Origin: Oscillospiraceae bacterium
GTDB lineage: Bacteria > Bacillota > Clostridia > Oscillospirales > Ruminococcaceae
Length of the DNA stretch: 10,132 bases
Reading direction: 5' to 3'
Assembly: GCA_016296165.1 (NCBI GenBank)
Contig: JAEDJV010000087.1
Location: 1 to 10,132 of the forward strand
Position numbers and translations under genes: made by a program. Positions 1 through 7,639 of the stretch are shown here, in pieces (positions within the stretch are counted from its first letter, which is position 1; each line of letters starts with the position of its first letter). Under the pieces are notes generated by a model, which saw only the letters and a list, made by a program, of their open reading frames with translations, did no database searches and was not told where the DNA came from.

Positions 1-268
1 CCCTGTCCCGTGTGACTGTTTTAACGTGTTTATTATTTTTAAGCCACTCCTTGAGTGTCAGATCCATGTCCTGAATGTCGTCGCAAAGCATGAAAAACAG
101 TTCTCCATAGGTTTTCTGGTCATTTTCATTGCGGCGGATCCCTTCCTTTTTGGTCGTTACAACAACTGAGCCAAATATGGATGAGGCTCCGTCATGCTGC
201 ATGAATTTCTGCAGTTTTGGCAGAGTATTTTACCATACCTCTTTGGAAACGTCGATGTCATTCAGATT
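1..268 (-). pseudogene. Unassigned broken coding remnant, continuing past left edge
   Basis: Downstream of the last glycosyltransferase, the minus strand keeps a protein-like reading that starts with no recognisable start codon or ribosome binding site. Residues NLNDIDVSKEVW (268-233) are followed by an in-frame TAA at 232-230, then a 76-codon open stretch to the edge including NTLPKLQKFM, NENDQKTYGELFFML and LKEWLKNNKHVKTVTRDR. An internal ATG lies at 202. A single GAA-to-TAA type change would join the two halves, so a decayed or truncated gene is likely. The KTYG, WLK and RDR spacing vaguely recalls ISL3-type transposases, but the gap is shorter than I would expect and I cannot assign a family. 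It is in phase with the upstream glycosyltransferase, separated from it by that gene's TGA. It may mark the edge of the cluster. Confidence 0.35.
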
Positions 269-274
269 ATATTT

Positions 275-1777
275 TCAATGAAACCTGTTATCCATTCGTA
301 AATACAATGCATAGTCATCAAAATCTGTAATACACTGATATGGATGTGTTTCTAAAAAATCCTGAATATATTCATCGTTACACCATAAACTTTGAACCAG
401 AATAAGCGATGGCATATTTTTATCCAGTTCACTGAAAAAATTCCGGCGCATATTTTCATCAATCAAAATTATCGGATATTGAAATGAATACTTTGATGAT
501 GCAAAACGGTGACTGTAGTAATAAAAACAATCTTCATTTCCATAGACAATAAAAGTATCATCTTCATCTGTATACTCTTCTATCAGACGAAACAATTCCT
601 GATGATGTTCATCACCAAGATCAATTTCTGCAGTCATGTTTTTCATTTCCGATAATGTATGTACAACAGGAGAATCCCATTGCTGTACTATTACAGCCGA
701 CATTATGACCAGCATTACCTGAAGCGGATACGTATTATTTTTATTAATATTGAAACGGCTTATAAACGCTGATAACGGAATCACATAACATGGAACCAGC
801 ATAATGCGATAATAAATGTAATCGTTTCCGCTCATATTACATAATAAAACAGAAAGAAGAAAATATGCAAAATAAGCCCGCCAGTAAACGGCCTTATTTT
901 TTGCTGCCAGCATAATAAGGCTGATTACAAAGCAGGGAAAAACCAGCTCACGGCAAAAACATTTTAATGTCAGCAGCAATGAAGAACCTAATCCCGCATC
1001 CTTTGAGTAATTCAAATTGAACAGAATATAAGTATTAACAAAGTCCATAAAAATGCCCATTTTTATCAGATAGAGCAGGATAGGCAATATACTCAGAGAG
1101 AGACCCAGGAAAAACCAGATTACACAAAAAAATAAAGTTTGTGTTTCTTTCTCATATATTTTCAAAATAAATACAGAAAGACAAAATACAATCCATACAG
1201 CAATCAGATTAGGTTTCAGCATTAAAACACAGCCCAACAGGCCTCCGCAGATTATCAGCCTTATTCTGCTCAGCTTTTGATTGATATAATAGTCTGTAAA
1301 AATATAAAGGGCACCACTGATACATGGAAGTGCGTAACATTCAGGAAAATTCCCGCCAAAAAAGCAGATTATCAAAGCCGTTGAACTTAAAAAAACTGCA
1401 AAACAGGCAGGAATTCGTTTACAGAATAGCCGGGCTGTCCTGTAGGTTATACAGATCCAGATCAGCAATGTAATAAATTCAAGAAACCATGTTCCTGAAT
1501 AATAAGAAATATTCAGACCCAGATAATTTATAAAATACAGGAGCGGACCTTTATGATCAAACGTATCACGATAAATCAATCCGCCATTTTTCATCACAGA
1601 TGCAATGTAGTGAAAAACGCTTGAATCGACACCTGCAAGTGATACATGAAACGGATTCATTGGTGACTGCATCATAATAACAAATGTGAGAGTTAATAAA
1701 TACAGTGTTGTGAATATTTTGGGAATCCGCTGATTGTACACAGCAGAAGATTCCGAAGATCTATGAAAAAAACTCAT
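275..1777 (-). CDS. Polytopic membrane glycosyltransferase, GT39/ArnT-PMT-like (GT-C fold)
   Basis: 500-residue protein with an N-terminal basic segment, about ten membrane helices and a soluble C-terminal domain of about 120 residues. The first external loop carries GVDSSVFHYIASVMKNG (49-65) and YRDTFDHKGPLLYFIN (69-84). Asp51 sits at the position of the catalytic acidic residue of PMT/ArnT-type enzymes, and FDHKGP is typical of Gram-positive members of this superfamily. It should use a polyprenyl-phosphate-sugar donor on the outer face; acceptor and sugar are unknown. The frame is open to an ATG at 1795 and a TTG at 1798, but AGGAG at 1783-1787 correctly serves the ATG at 1777, which is chosen. 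It is the last complete gene of the transcription unit. No hairpin-plus-T-run terminator is visible after its TGA. Confidence 0.83.
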   Translation of the reverse strand: MSFFHRSSESSAVYNQRIPKIFTTLYLLTLTFVIMMQSPMNPFHVSLAGVDSSVFHYIASVMKNGGLIYRDTFDHKGPLLYFINYLGLNISYYSGTWFLEFITLLIWICITYRTARLFCKRIPACFAVFLSSTALIICFFGGNFPECYALPCISGALYIFTDYYINQKLSRIRLIICGGLLGCVLMLKPNLIAVWIVFCLSVFILKIYEKETQTLFFCVIWFFLGLSLSILPILLYLIKMGIFMDFVNTYILFNLNYSKDAGLGSSLLLTLKCFCRELVFPCFVISLIMLAAKNKAVYWRAYFAYFLLSVLLCNMSGNDYIYYRIMLVPCYVIPLSAFISRFNINKNNTYPLQVMLVIMSAVIVQQWDSPVVHTLSEMKNMTAEIDLGDEHHQELFRLIEEYTDEDDTFIVYGNEDCFYYYSHRFASSKYSFQYPIILIDENMRRNFFSELDKNMPSLILVQSLWCNDEYIQDFLETHPYQCITDFDDYALYLRMDNRFH

Positions 1778-1782
1778 GGCTT

Positions 1783-1787
1783 CTCCT
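1783..1787 (-). promoter_or_regulatory. Ribosome binding site deciding the GT39-like start
   Basis: AGGAG lies five bases before the ATG at 1777. The alternative starts at 1795 (ATG) and 1798 (TTG) have no purine-rich site before them, so 1777 is the supported start. Confidence 0.75.
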
Positions 1788-1816
1788 AACTCCATCAAAA
1801 AAAGATTTTATCATTT

Positions 1817-3151
1817 TTAACCTGTTATTCCGGACCGTTTTACTTTACAGGTTTTACTGCGGTACCAGATTACAACTTCAGTGATGTCTTCCAGTATTGT
1901 AAATCCGAGCAGTCCCCAGGCAGCCAGATAGATAAAAAATTCTACATAGGTCAGAGTATAGTAACCAAAACTTAACCTAAAGTGAGTGATTATGCCCCAA
2001 AGTGTCGGAATACTAAAGATACTGCTGAATAAAAATGCCTTTACATAATTTGAACTGCTGCATTTTTCAGCCTCTTCTACAGCCCATGTGAACAGAGGCA
2101 AAAGAAAGAACAATAATGTATATCTGTAAGCATTTGGCGGATAAAATGCCAGTGCTGCTGCAAGATATACCATCATACGTGTCTTATTTCCTGTGACCAG
2201 CATGAGTATGATAAGTATACAGATAAAACCCGTATTCAACAGATTACCGATCATTCCGCTGATGCCAAAAGTCATAATGATACCCTTGAAAAACTGAATT
2301 CTGCACCTGTAATTATTCTGTATAGCCAGCGATGAGAGTGAATTCAATAATTCAATAATTCCATCGACACCGCCAAAGAACACAAACGGAACAAAAACAA
2401 ACAAAATTCCATACAGAATCAGCCTTCCGGCTTCTTTAAAACGTTTTTCTTTAAGATACAGTATACCCATAAAAGCCGGATAAAATTTCAGTCCTGCTGC
2501 TGCTGCGATAAGAAGCAGCGCCAGTTCCCGCTTTACAGGGCTGGATGAGTCTTTAAAAACAAGAGCAAGCAGTACCATTGCAGCAACATACATGGTCAGG
2601 TTTCCACGCTCAACTGCCCCGAACATAAGAGGAACAGAAGTCAGAACCATCAGTGACAGAAGATATCCCTTCCATTTCTCCAGATTCAATTCGCCAATTA
2701 CAAAAATATATAAAGCAATACCTGCAATGGAATAAATGACAAATGCCAGCAGCTGATATGGACTGGTAAGCAGTTTCGGTGTCATATCAATCAGATCCTC
2801 ATAGGGAATAGAAAGAAGATCAAGACCCTGCAGCAACTTGTCTGTTGATGTAATTTTGCTTATACAGTAAAAGAAGGCATAGGATAAGGGCGAATAGCAT
2901 GCATCAACCCCAAAACGGTACACATCCTTTTTGCCAAGTGAAAACAGAATACACAGGAAATAATCTGCTGATTCAAAATCAGAATTATTCTCCATTACTA
3001 CCCAGTTAAATCCATGTTCTCCCAAAAAGGGCATCAGAATCAAAAAAAGCAAAGCATTTATCAGGCTTACAGCTAAAAATAATGTAAATGGTTTCAGCCT
3101 GATGATTCGCTGCAATTTCCTTTTCAGAATAATTTGAAGTTCTTTAAACAT
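1817..3151 (-). CDS. Polytopic membrane glycosyltransferase, GT87/DUF2029-like (GT-C fold)
   Basis: Large membrane protein (444 residues) with about ten or more hydrophobic segments, predicted to transfer a sugar from a polyprenyl-phosphate donor to a glycan on the outer membrane face. Supporting signs are an early acidic loop (NSDFESADYF, 56-65), ERGNLTMY (181-188) and GLKFYPAFMGILYLKEKRF (220-238), a stretch typical of GT87-like mannosyltransferase relatives. The specific substrate cannot be deduced. The frame is open to an ATG at 3172, but AGAGGAG at 3158-3164 lies six bases before the ATG at 3151, whereas the longer start has only a weak site, so 3151 is chosen. The gap to the gtrA-like stop is 44 bases and to the next gene 39 bases. 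It may be one of two terminal transferases served by the same flippase. Confidence 0.78.
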   Translation of the reverse strand: MFKELQIILKRKLQRIIRLKPFTLFLAVSLINALLFLILMPFLGEHGFNWVVMENNSDFESADYFLCILFSLGKKDVYRFGVDACYSPLSYAFFYCISKITSTDKLLQGLDLLSIPYEDLIDMTPKLLTSPYQLLAFVIYSIAGIALYIFVIGELNLEKWKGYLLSLMVLTSVPLMFGAVERGNLTMYVAAMVLLALVFKDSSSPVKRELALLLIAAAAGLKFYPAFMGILYLKEKRFKEAGRLILYGILFVFVPFVFFGGVDGIIELLNSLSSLAIQNNYRCRIQFFKGIIMTFGISGMIGNLLNTGFICILIILMLVTGNKTRMMVYLAAALAFYPPNAYRYTLLFFLLPLFTWAVEEAEKCSSSNYVKAFLFSSIFSIPTLWGIITHFRLSFGYYTLTYVEFFIYLAAWGLLGFTILEDITEVVIWYRSKTCKVKRSGITG

Positions 3152-3157
3152 ACAACT

Positions 3158-3164
3158 CTCCTCT
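3158..3164 (-). promoter_or_regulatory. Ribosome binding site deciding the GT87-like start
   Basis: AGAGGAG lies six bases before the ATG at 3151. It falls inside the extra codons of the longer frame beginning at 3172, which argues that those codons are leader sequence and not protein. Confidence 0.75.
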
Positions 3165-3195
3165 GAATTCATTCCATGGTATTTCCATGCAGAAT

Positions 3196-3612
3196 TTATT
3201 TTGATTTTTTCTTTTTAAAAATAATAAATCTGCTGGCAATGTAGTTCAATATTACTACAAGTACATTGGAAAAAAACTTTACTCCCACATCATAGAGATG
3301 TACCCAGTCTACGAATATCAGCATAACTGTCAGATCAAGAATACCGGTCAGAAGCCTGCAGGTAAAAAAAGAAGTGATTTCTGCAATAACAACTTTTTTG
3401 TCCCATGACCTGCTTTCAAATACATACAGTTTATTTGTAATATATGCAAACAGAACAGATATCCCCCATGCTGTTATTGTTCCCGCACCGGTAGACATTT
3501 TTATATGTCTGACGCATAAATAATAACTTATGATATTAATAACAGTCGTACATACACCGAAGAATAGATATGAAGCAATATTTCTGTACTGTCTTAAAAA
3601 ATCTTTTACCAT
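3196..3612 (-). CDS. GtrA-like membrane protein, putative polyprenyl-phosphate-sugar flippase
   Basis: Small four-helix membrane protein of the GtrA family, proposed in gtr systems to translocate undecaprenyl-phosphate-linked sugars across the membrane. The chosen start gives 138 residues, a normal length. Hydrophobic segments lie near 13-33, 44-62, 78-100 and 108-128. Family hallmarks are the first helix YLFFGVCTTVINIISYY, the loop NKLYVF (60-65) and NYIASRFIIFKKKK (123-136) at the basic C-terminus. The frame is open to an ATG at 3636, which would overlap the upstream gene by 13 bases and has no ribosome binding site; the ATG at 3612 has GAGAGG seven bases upstream, so it is preferred. Its position between two family-2 transferases and two GT-C enzymes matches gtrA/gtrB/gtrC-like organisation. 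The sugar carried is unknown. Confidence 0.85.
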   Translation of the reverse strand: MVKDFLRQYRNIASYLFFGVCTTVINIISYYLCVRHIKMSTGAGTITAWGISVLFAYITNKLYVFESRSWDKKVVIAEITSFFTCRLLTGILDLTVMLIFVDWVHLYDVGVKFFSNVLVVILNYIASRFIIFKKKKSK

Positions 3613-3619
3613 TGCTGTT

Positions 3620-3625
3620 CCTCTC
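3620..3625 (-). promoter_or_regulatory. Ribosome binding site deciding the gtrA-like start
   Basis: GAGAGG lies seven bases before the ATG at 3612. The longer frame start at 3636 has only A/T-rich sequence in front of it, so translation should begin at 3612. Confidence 0.75.
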
Positions 3626-4343
3626 AAATCTGACATTTTTTTAAATAGTGATCGATTTGCCTGAAATCTTTTAATGCCTGGAAACCAATTTTGAATATCT
3701 TGGGCAGATTGATGGAATTAACACCGCCCTGCCTTGCCCTGAAGGTTATCGGAATATATTTCACATTTAATTTTTTTCTCTCATATATTACTGTCAGAAG
3801 GACATTTGATAAATTGAAATTTTCAGGAATCAAATTAATGTTATCACGTAATGTTCTGGAATCCATTAACCTGAACGGGGTATTTGCATCCGTAACCTGT
3901 ACTCCAAAACAGAATCTGATCACAATTTTCAGAATTTTTGTAACAATGATCCGCGAAAAACCATCCTGACGTTTGTTCCTATGTCCGATGATCAGATCAT
4001 AACGATTCCTTAATTTCCAGAACTGCCAGAATTCTTCAGATACAGTCTGTCCATCAGAATCGGTCTGGAAAATGTAGTCAGCATCATTTTGCAGCGCATA
4101 ATGGTATGCATATAATACTGCAGCACCGTGTCCTCCGTTTTTTTTCGTTACAGGAATAAAATAAGGCCTGGTGTTGGCACACTCCTGCATGATAGTATAT
4201 GTATTGTCACTGCTTCCATCATTTATGATTACAAGACGGCTTCCTCCTCCAATCTTTTCAATGATTGGATACCATTGATCTATAACCGCTCTGATATTAT
4301 CCTGCTCATTATATGCCGGTATCACGATATATAATTTATCCAT
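3624..4343 (-). CDS. DPM1-like family 2 glycosyltransferase, no membrane helices
   Basis: Predicted cytoplasmic-face glycosyltransferase of the dolichol/polyprenyl-phosphate sugar synthase type, 239 residues, essentially a bare GT-A domain. Visible motifs are IVIPAYNE (6-13), NDGSSDNT (41-48), the metal-binding TDSDGQ (94-99, giving Asp95-x-Asp97), DANTPFRLM (152-160) and FRARQGGVNSIN (201-212). There is no hydrophobic segment long enough to span the membrane, unlike the preceding GtrB-like gene, so the two are different subtypes and not recent duplicates. Twenty-six bases separate it from the upstream stop; GGAGA at 4351-4355 serves the ATG at 4343. Only 11 bases separate its stop from the gtrA-like ATG. 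A polyprenyl-phosphate acceptor is inferred from family and neighbours; direct transfer to a lipid-linked glycan is possible. Confidence 0.87.
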   Translation of the reverse strand: MDKLYIVIPAYNEQDNIRAVIDQWYPIIEKIGGGSRLVIINDGSSDNTYTIMQECANTRPYFIPVTKKNGGHGAAVLYAYHYALQNDADYIFQTDSDGQTVSEEFWQFWKLRNRYDLIIGHRNKRQDGFSRIIVTKILKIVIRFCFGVQVTDANTPFRLMDSRTLRDNINLIPENFNLSNVLLTVIYERKKLNVKYIPITFRARQGGVNSINLPKIFKIGFQALKDFRQIDHYLKKCQI

Positions 4344-4369
4344 TGTAATTTCTCCAATATTAATCCGTT

Positions 4370-5326
4370 TTACTGGTTTTCAGTTTCTTTTTCATAAAAA
4401 TTCAATCTTTTTTCTTCAATTACTAACGGTCGGTTCATTGCACGAATATTTATGTTGCTGATATATTCACCGATGATACCGATAAAAAACAATTGAATTC
4501 CTCCAAGAAAAAATACACCTGTAGATATTGCTGCTGTTCCGATTGGAAAACTGTTCCAGAAAATCAGTTTTTTTATGAACGTGAAAAGTGCAATTCCAAT
4601 ACTGAGAAGACCAATGCTCAGACCACTAAAGGTTGCAATTCTCATAAAAGTTTTTGAATAAGAAGTGATACCCAGCATGGCAATATCATACATTTTAATG
4701 AAATTAAATTTTGATTTCCCACTCTTGCGCACATCCTGCTCATAAAAAACTTCGGTTCTCTGAAAACCAAGTTCTGAAACGATTCCCCGGAGATAAGGAA
4801 TAGAATCCTTTAATTCTCTCAGAATTTTAATGAATGACTGATCGTACAATCCAAATCCATCATATTGTTCAATATGTTCTATTTCACTGATTCTGGCGAC
4901 AAACCGATAATACAGTTTTCGGATAAAATAAATATACCGTGATTCTTTACTTTTATTTTTTATCCCTACAACAATTTTGCTGCCTTCCTCCCATTTACGT
5001 ACCATTTCCGGGATGATTTCAGGCGGATCCTGCATATCAGCATACATAAGTACAGCGCAGTTACCGGTCGCCTGGGAAAGCCCATAATATGTGGAACGCG
5101 AAAAACCAAAATTACGGGCATTAAAAATTGCTTTTACATGAATATCCTGTCCAGCCAATGCACAAATCTGTGCTCTCGTTGAATCTGTAGAATAATTATC
5201 GATATACAGTATTTCCAATTGATATTCAGGTAAATCGCTGTTAAATATCTTCTGAAGGCGCTGATAAGTCATTAATATATTTGATTCTTCATTATATGTT
5301 GGAATAACTACCGTTATTGTTTTCAT
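4370..5326 (-). CDS. GtrB-like family 2 glycosyltransferase with C-terminal membrane helices
   Basis: Probable polyprenyl-phosphate glycosyltransferase that moves a sugar from a nucleotide donor to undecaprenyl phosphate on the inner membrane face. Of 318 residues, 1-220 form the GT-A domain: VVIPTYNEE (6-14), YIDNYSTDST (41-50), YADMQDPPE (95-103) and FGLYDQSF (158-165), with RKSGKSKFNF (200-209) as the acceptor-side basic motif. Two hydrophobic helices follow, near 233-252 and 265-288, as in GtrB and related proteins. The first Asp of the usual DxD in DADLQDPPE is replaced by Tyr95; Asp97 and Asp100 remain. The start at 5326 has AAAGGGG at 5334-5340 and lies inside the end of the SDR gene (35-base overlap). 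The neighbouring gtrA-like gene supports a sugar-lipid loading role; donor and sugar are unknown. Confidence 0.88.
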   Translation of the reverse strand: MKTITVVIPTYNEESNILMTYQRLQKIFNSDLPEYQLEILYIDNYSTDSTRAQICALAGQDIHVKAIFNARNFGFSRSTYYGLSQATGNCAVLMYADMQDPPEIIPEMVRKWEEGSKIVVGIKNKSKESRYIYFIRKLYYRFVARISEIEHIEQYDGFGLYDQSFIKILRELKDSIPYLRGIVSELGFQRTEVFYEQDVRKSGKSKFNFIKMYDIAMLGITSYSKTFMRIATFSGLSIGLLSIGIALFTFIKKLIFWNSFPIGTAAISTGVFFLGGIQLFFIGIIGEYISNINIRAMNRPLVIEEKRLNFYEKETENQ

Positions 5327-6257
5327 AATTTTGCCCCTTTTCAGCTGCCAGAATCCAGTCGGCTGTCATTTTAATCCCCTGTGCAAATGAGTACTGCGGT
5401 TCAAATCCCAGATCCTCATATATGCTGCAGGTATCTATTTCGTTGTATTCCAAACTGATTCCATGCATCTGAAGTTCCCCAATTCCAAGCTTCATATCGG
5501 GAGCAAGTATATCCCGCATTTCCTGTAAATATATTTTCAGTGGAATCTGTTCTTTATTTCCAATATAATATGATTTATTATTGATACCTTTTTCGGCAGC
5601 CATGCGGATTGCACATACCGCATCGCTGATATAAATAAAATCATATAATTGCTCACCGCTCGTAAAGCTCATATGTTTATGTGCAAGCAGATTACGTATC
5701 GCAGTATTGATCAATCGAGTTGATGTTTCGCCAACACCGTATACATTTGAAATAACAACCGGAATAAATTCCATTTTCATATTGGCTGCACGAAGCTGAA
5801 TCAGATTACGTGCAGCTATTTTTGCTACATGGTAGGTATTGCGCAGAGAAACCTGATAAAAACCATTTGCAATTGATTTTATATGTTCATATTCCATAAT
5901 GCTGTCAGCAAAAACCAGACGTTTTATTCCGAGCCTGGAAGCAACTGTCTGTAAATCACAGGAATATTTTACATTATTTAATTGTGTAACATAGTCTGCG
6001 CTGAACTGATCTGAAACACCTGCCCAGGCAAAATGAAATAAAACAGGAATTTCTTTCAGGTTCGGATAATTCAGCAGCATTTCATAATGTTCCATATCAC
6101 ATTCAATCAGATTCATATTTTCATGAATCCCCAGTATTCTTTTTGCGGAATCTTTTTTCATGACAACTGCATATACAACATAGTCGTTTTCCAGCAATTC
6201 CCATACCAGATTACGGCCGATAAATCCATCTGCACCGGTGATAATTGCTTTTTTCAT
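5292..6257 (-). CDS. Extended SDR sugar-nucleotide reductase/epimerase, possible CDP-abequose/paratose synthase-like enzyme
   Basis: NAD(P)-dependent sugar-nucleotide enzyme of the extended SDR family, 321 residues. It shows the Rossmann motif GADGFIG (8-14), an active-site serine in ADS (119) and YHVAK (142-146) with the catalytic Tyr and Lys. Lysines after strand 2 (VVMKKDSAKR) would fit NADP(H); that is inference. The segment TSGEQLYDFIYISDAV (199-214) resembles the corresponding region of RfbJ as I remember it. The gene follows rfbFGH exactly where enterobacterial clusters have abe/rfbJ or prt/rfbS, so reduction of the C4 ketone of the 3,6-dideoxy intermediate is the best guess. The C4 configuration of the product cannot be read from the sequence, and a 2-epimerase or another SDR role remains possible. 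Start ATG 6257 has AGAGG at 6265-6269. Its last 35 bases overlap the next gene in another frame. Confidence 0.82.
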   Translation of the reverse strand: MKKAIITGADGFIGRNLVWELLENDYVVYAVVMKKDSAKRILGIHENMNLIECDMEHYEMLLNYPNLKEIPVLFHFAWAGVSDQFSADYVTQLNNVKYSCDLQTVASRLGIKRLVFADSIMEYEHIKSIANGFYQVSLRNTYHVAKIAARNLIQLRAANMKMEFIPVVISNVYGVGETSTRLINTAIRNLLAHKHMSFTSGEQLYDFIYISDAVCAIRMAAEKGINNKSYYIGNKEQIPLKIYLQEMRDILAPDMKLGIGELQMHGISLEYNEIDTCSIYEDLGFEPQYSFAQGIKMTADWILAAEKGQNYENNNGSYSNI

Positions 6258-6292
6258 GCCATTTCCTCTTAAATCCCAGACCGATCAAACGA

Positions 6293-7639
6293 TTACTGTA
6301 CAGCTTCCGTAATTATCTGTGCCATATAATCAATCATTTCATCATTCATCCCCGGATAAACTCCCACCCAGAATGTATGATTCATTACAAAGTCCGTTTC
6401 TGTAAGATCTCCCACCACACGGTATTTGTCCGTGCTGCGAATCTGATCAAAACAGGGATGACAGATCAAATTTCCACTGAACAGCAAACGTGTCTGAATA
6501 TTGTGTTCTTCAATATAACGTGTTACCTTATTTCTGCTGAGTCCGCTTTCAGGCTTAATTGAAATCAAAAAGCCAAACCAGGAAGGTCTGCTGTTTTCTG
6601 CCGGCTTCGGTAAGATCAGTTTATCAGCAGCCGGACCGGAATACAGAGCATCATATAAGCGCTGCCAGTTGTGGCGGCGGCGTTCTATAAAATCAGGTAA
6701 TTTTTTCAGCTGTTCGCATCCTATTGCAGCCTGCATATCAGTCACTTTCATATTATATCCAAAATGACTGTAAACATATTTATGGTCATATCCCTGCGGC
6801 AGTTTACCATATTGCCCATCAAATCGATGACCGCAGAAATTATCATAACCCGATGAACAAATACAATCTCTTCCCCAGTCCCGATAACTTTTTATCAATC
6901 GATTCAGCAGAGGGCTGTCTGTATAAACACATCCGCCCTCTCCCATTGTCATATGATGCGGCGGATAGAAACTGCTTGTACCAATATCTCCCCAGGTTCC
7001 GCTGTATCTGGTGATACCATCAATTGTATACTGTGTTCCCAGAGAATCACAGTTATCTTCTATCAGCCATAAACTGTGTTTGTCACAAAATGAACGCACA
7101 GCTTTAAGATCAAATGGGTTACCAAGAGTGTGAGCAAGTATTACCGCTTTTGTTTTGCTGCTTAAAGCATCTTCCAGTTTTGAAATATCTATATTATACT
7201 GTGGTACTGTAACATCAACAAAAACCGGAACAGCACCATATTGAATCACAGGAGAAACCGTTGTTGGAAAACAGCAGGCAACCGTAATAATTTCGTCTCC
7301 TTTTTTTATCTGACGTTCACCCAATTCCGGAGAAGTCAACGCCATGAAAGCTATTAAATTAGCTGATGAACCGCTGTTTACCAAATTTGCAAAACGTACC
7401 CCCAGAAATTCAGCAAATTTCTTTTCAAACTCATCTGAAAAACGTCCGGTAGTTAACCAGAAATCCAGTGCCGCATCAACAAGAGCACACATTTCCTTTT
7501 CATCAAAAACACGGGATGCATAGGCAATTCGATCGCCAGGTACAAACTCAGTACTTTTCTTTTTGAAGCTGTAATAATATTCAGTTACCAACTCTTTAAT
7601 CTGTTCACGCGCTTCTGCTTCATTATTCCAAATTGACAT
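6293..7639 (-). CDS. rfbH: CDP-4-keto-6-deoxyglucose 3-dehydratase (E1)
   Basis: PMP-dependent, [2Fe-2S]-containing dehydratase that removes the C3 hydroxyl of CDP-4-keto-6-deoxyglucose (also ddhC). The 448-residue protein has the aspartate aminotransferase-like fold of the DegT/DnrJ group, but the PLP-binding lysine is replaced by histidine in SFYPPHHMTMGEGG (HH at 228-229), the hallmark of E1. Likely cluster ligands are Cys197 (in EDNCDSLG), Cys259, Cys261 and Cys269 (in RDCICSSGYDNFC), giving C-X61-C-X1-C-X7-C. This resembles the pattern described for Yersinia E1 but has a slightly longer first gap, as I recall that motif. NSGSSANL (88-95) is the usual cofactor-phosphate region. Start ATG 7639 forms TAATG with the rfbG stop and has GGAGG at 7647-7651. 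The partner reductase E3 is not encoded in this window. Confidence 0.95.
   Translation of the reverse strand: MSIWNNEAEAREQIKELVTEYYYSFKKKSTEFVPGDRIAYASRVFDEKEMCALVDAALDFWLTTGRFSDEFEKKFAEFLGVRFANLVNSGSSANLIAFMALTSPELGERQIKKGDEIITVACCFPTTVSPVIQYGAVPVFVDVTVPQYNIDISKLEDALSSKTKAVILAHTLGNPFDLKAVRSFCDKHSLWLIEDNCDSLGTQYTIDGITRYSGTWGDIGTSSFYPPHHMTMGEGGCVYTDSPLLNRLIKSYRDWGRDCICSSGYDNFCGHRFDGQYGKLPQGYDHKYVYSHFGYNMKVTDMQAAIGCEQLKKLPDFIERRRHNWQRLYDALYSGPAADKLILPKPAENSRPSWFGFLISIKPESGLSRNKVTRYIEEHNIQTRLLFSGNLICHPCFDQIRSTDKYRVVGDLTETDFVMNHTFWVGVYPGMNDEMIDYMAQIITEAVQ

Noticed and set aside
230..274. Possible transcription terminator after the last glycosyltransferase
   Set aside because: I could not find a GC-rich inverted repeat followed by a T-run on the minus strand in this stretch.
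2341..2362. Short tandem repeat of an AATTCAAT unit
   Set aside because: Fewer than three copies, inside the GT87-like coding region where it simply encodes Glu/Leu/Asn codons; expected by chance in AT-rich DNA.
3175..3189. Small inverted repeat CATGG/CCATG with a five-base loop between the gtrA-like and GT87-like genes
   Set aside because: A five-base stem with no T-run is too weak for a terminator, and the genes on both sides look co-transcribed.
3691..3969. A 92-codon plus-strand open frame opposite the DPM1-like gene
   Set aside because: Antisense shadow of a gene with clear GT-A motifs; no independent support.
6245..6562. A 105-codon plus-strand open frame opposite the 3' end of rfbH
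   Set aside because: Low-complexity, antisense to rfbH and spanning the rfbH-SDR junction; no start signal or family features.
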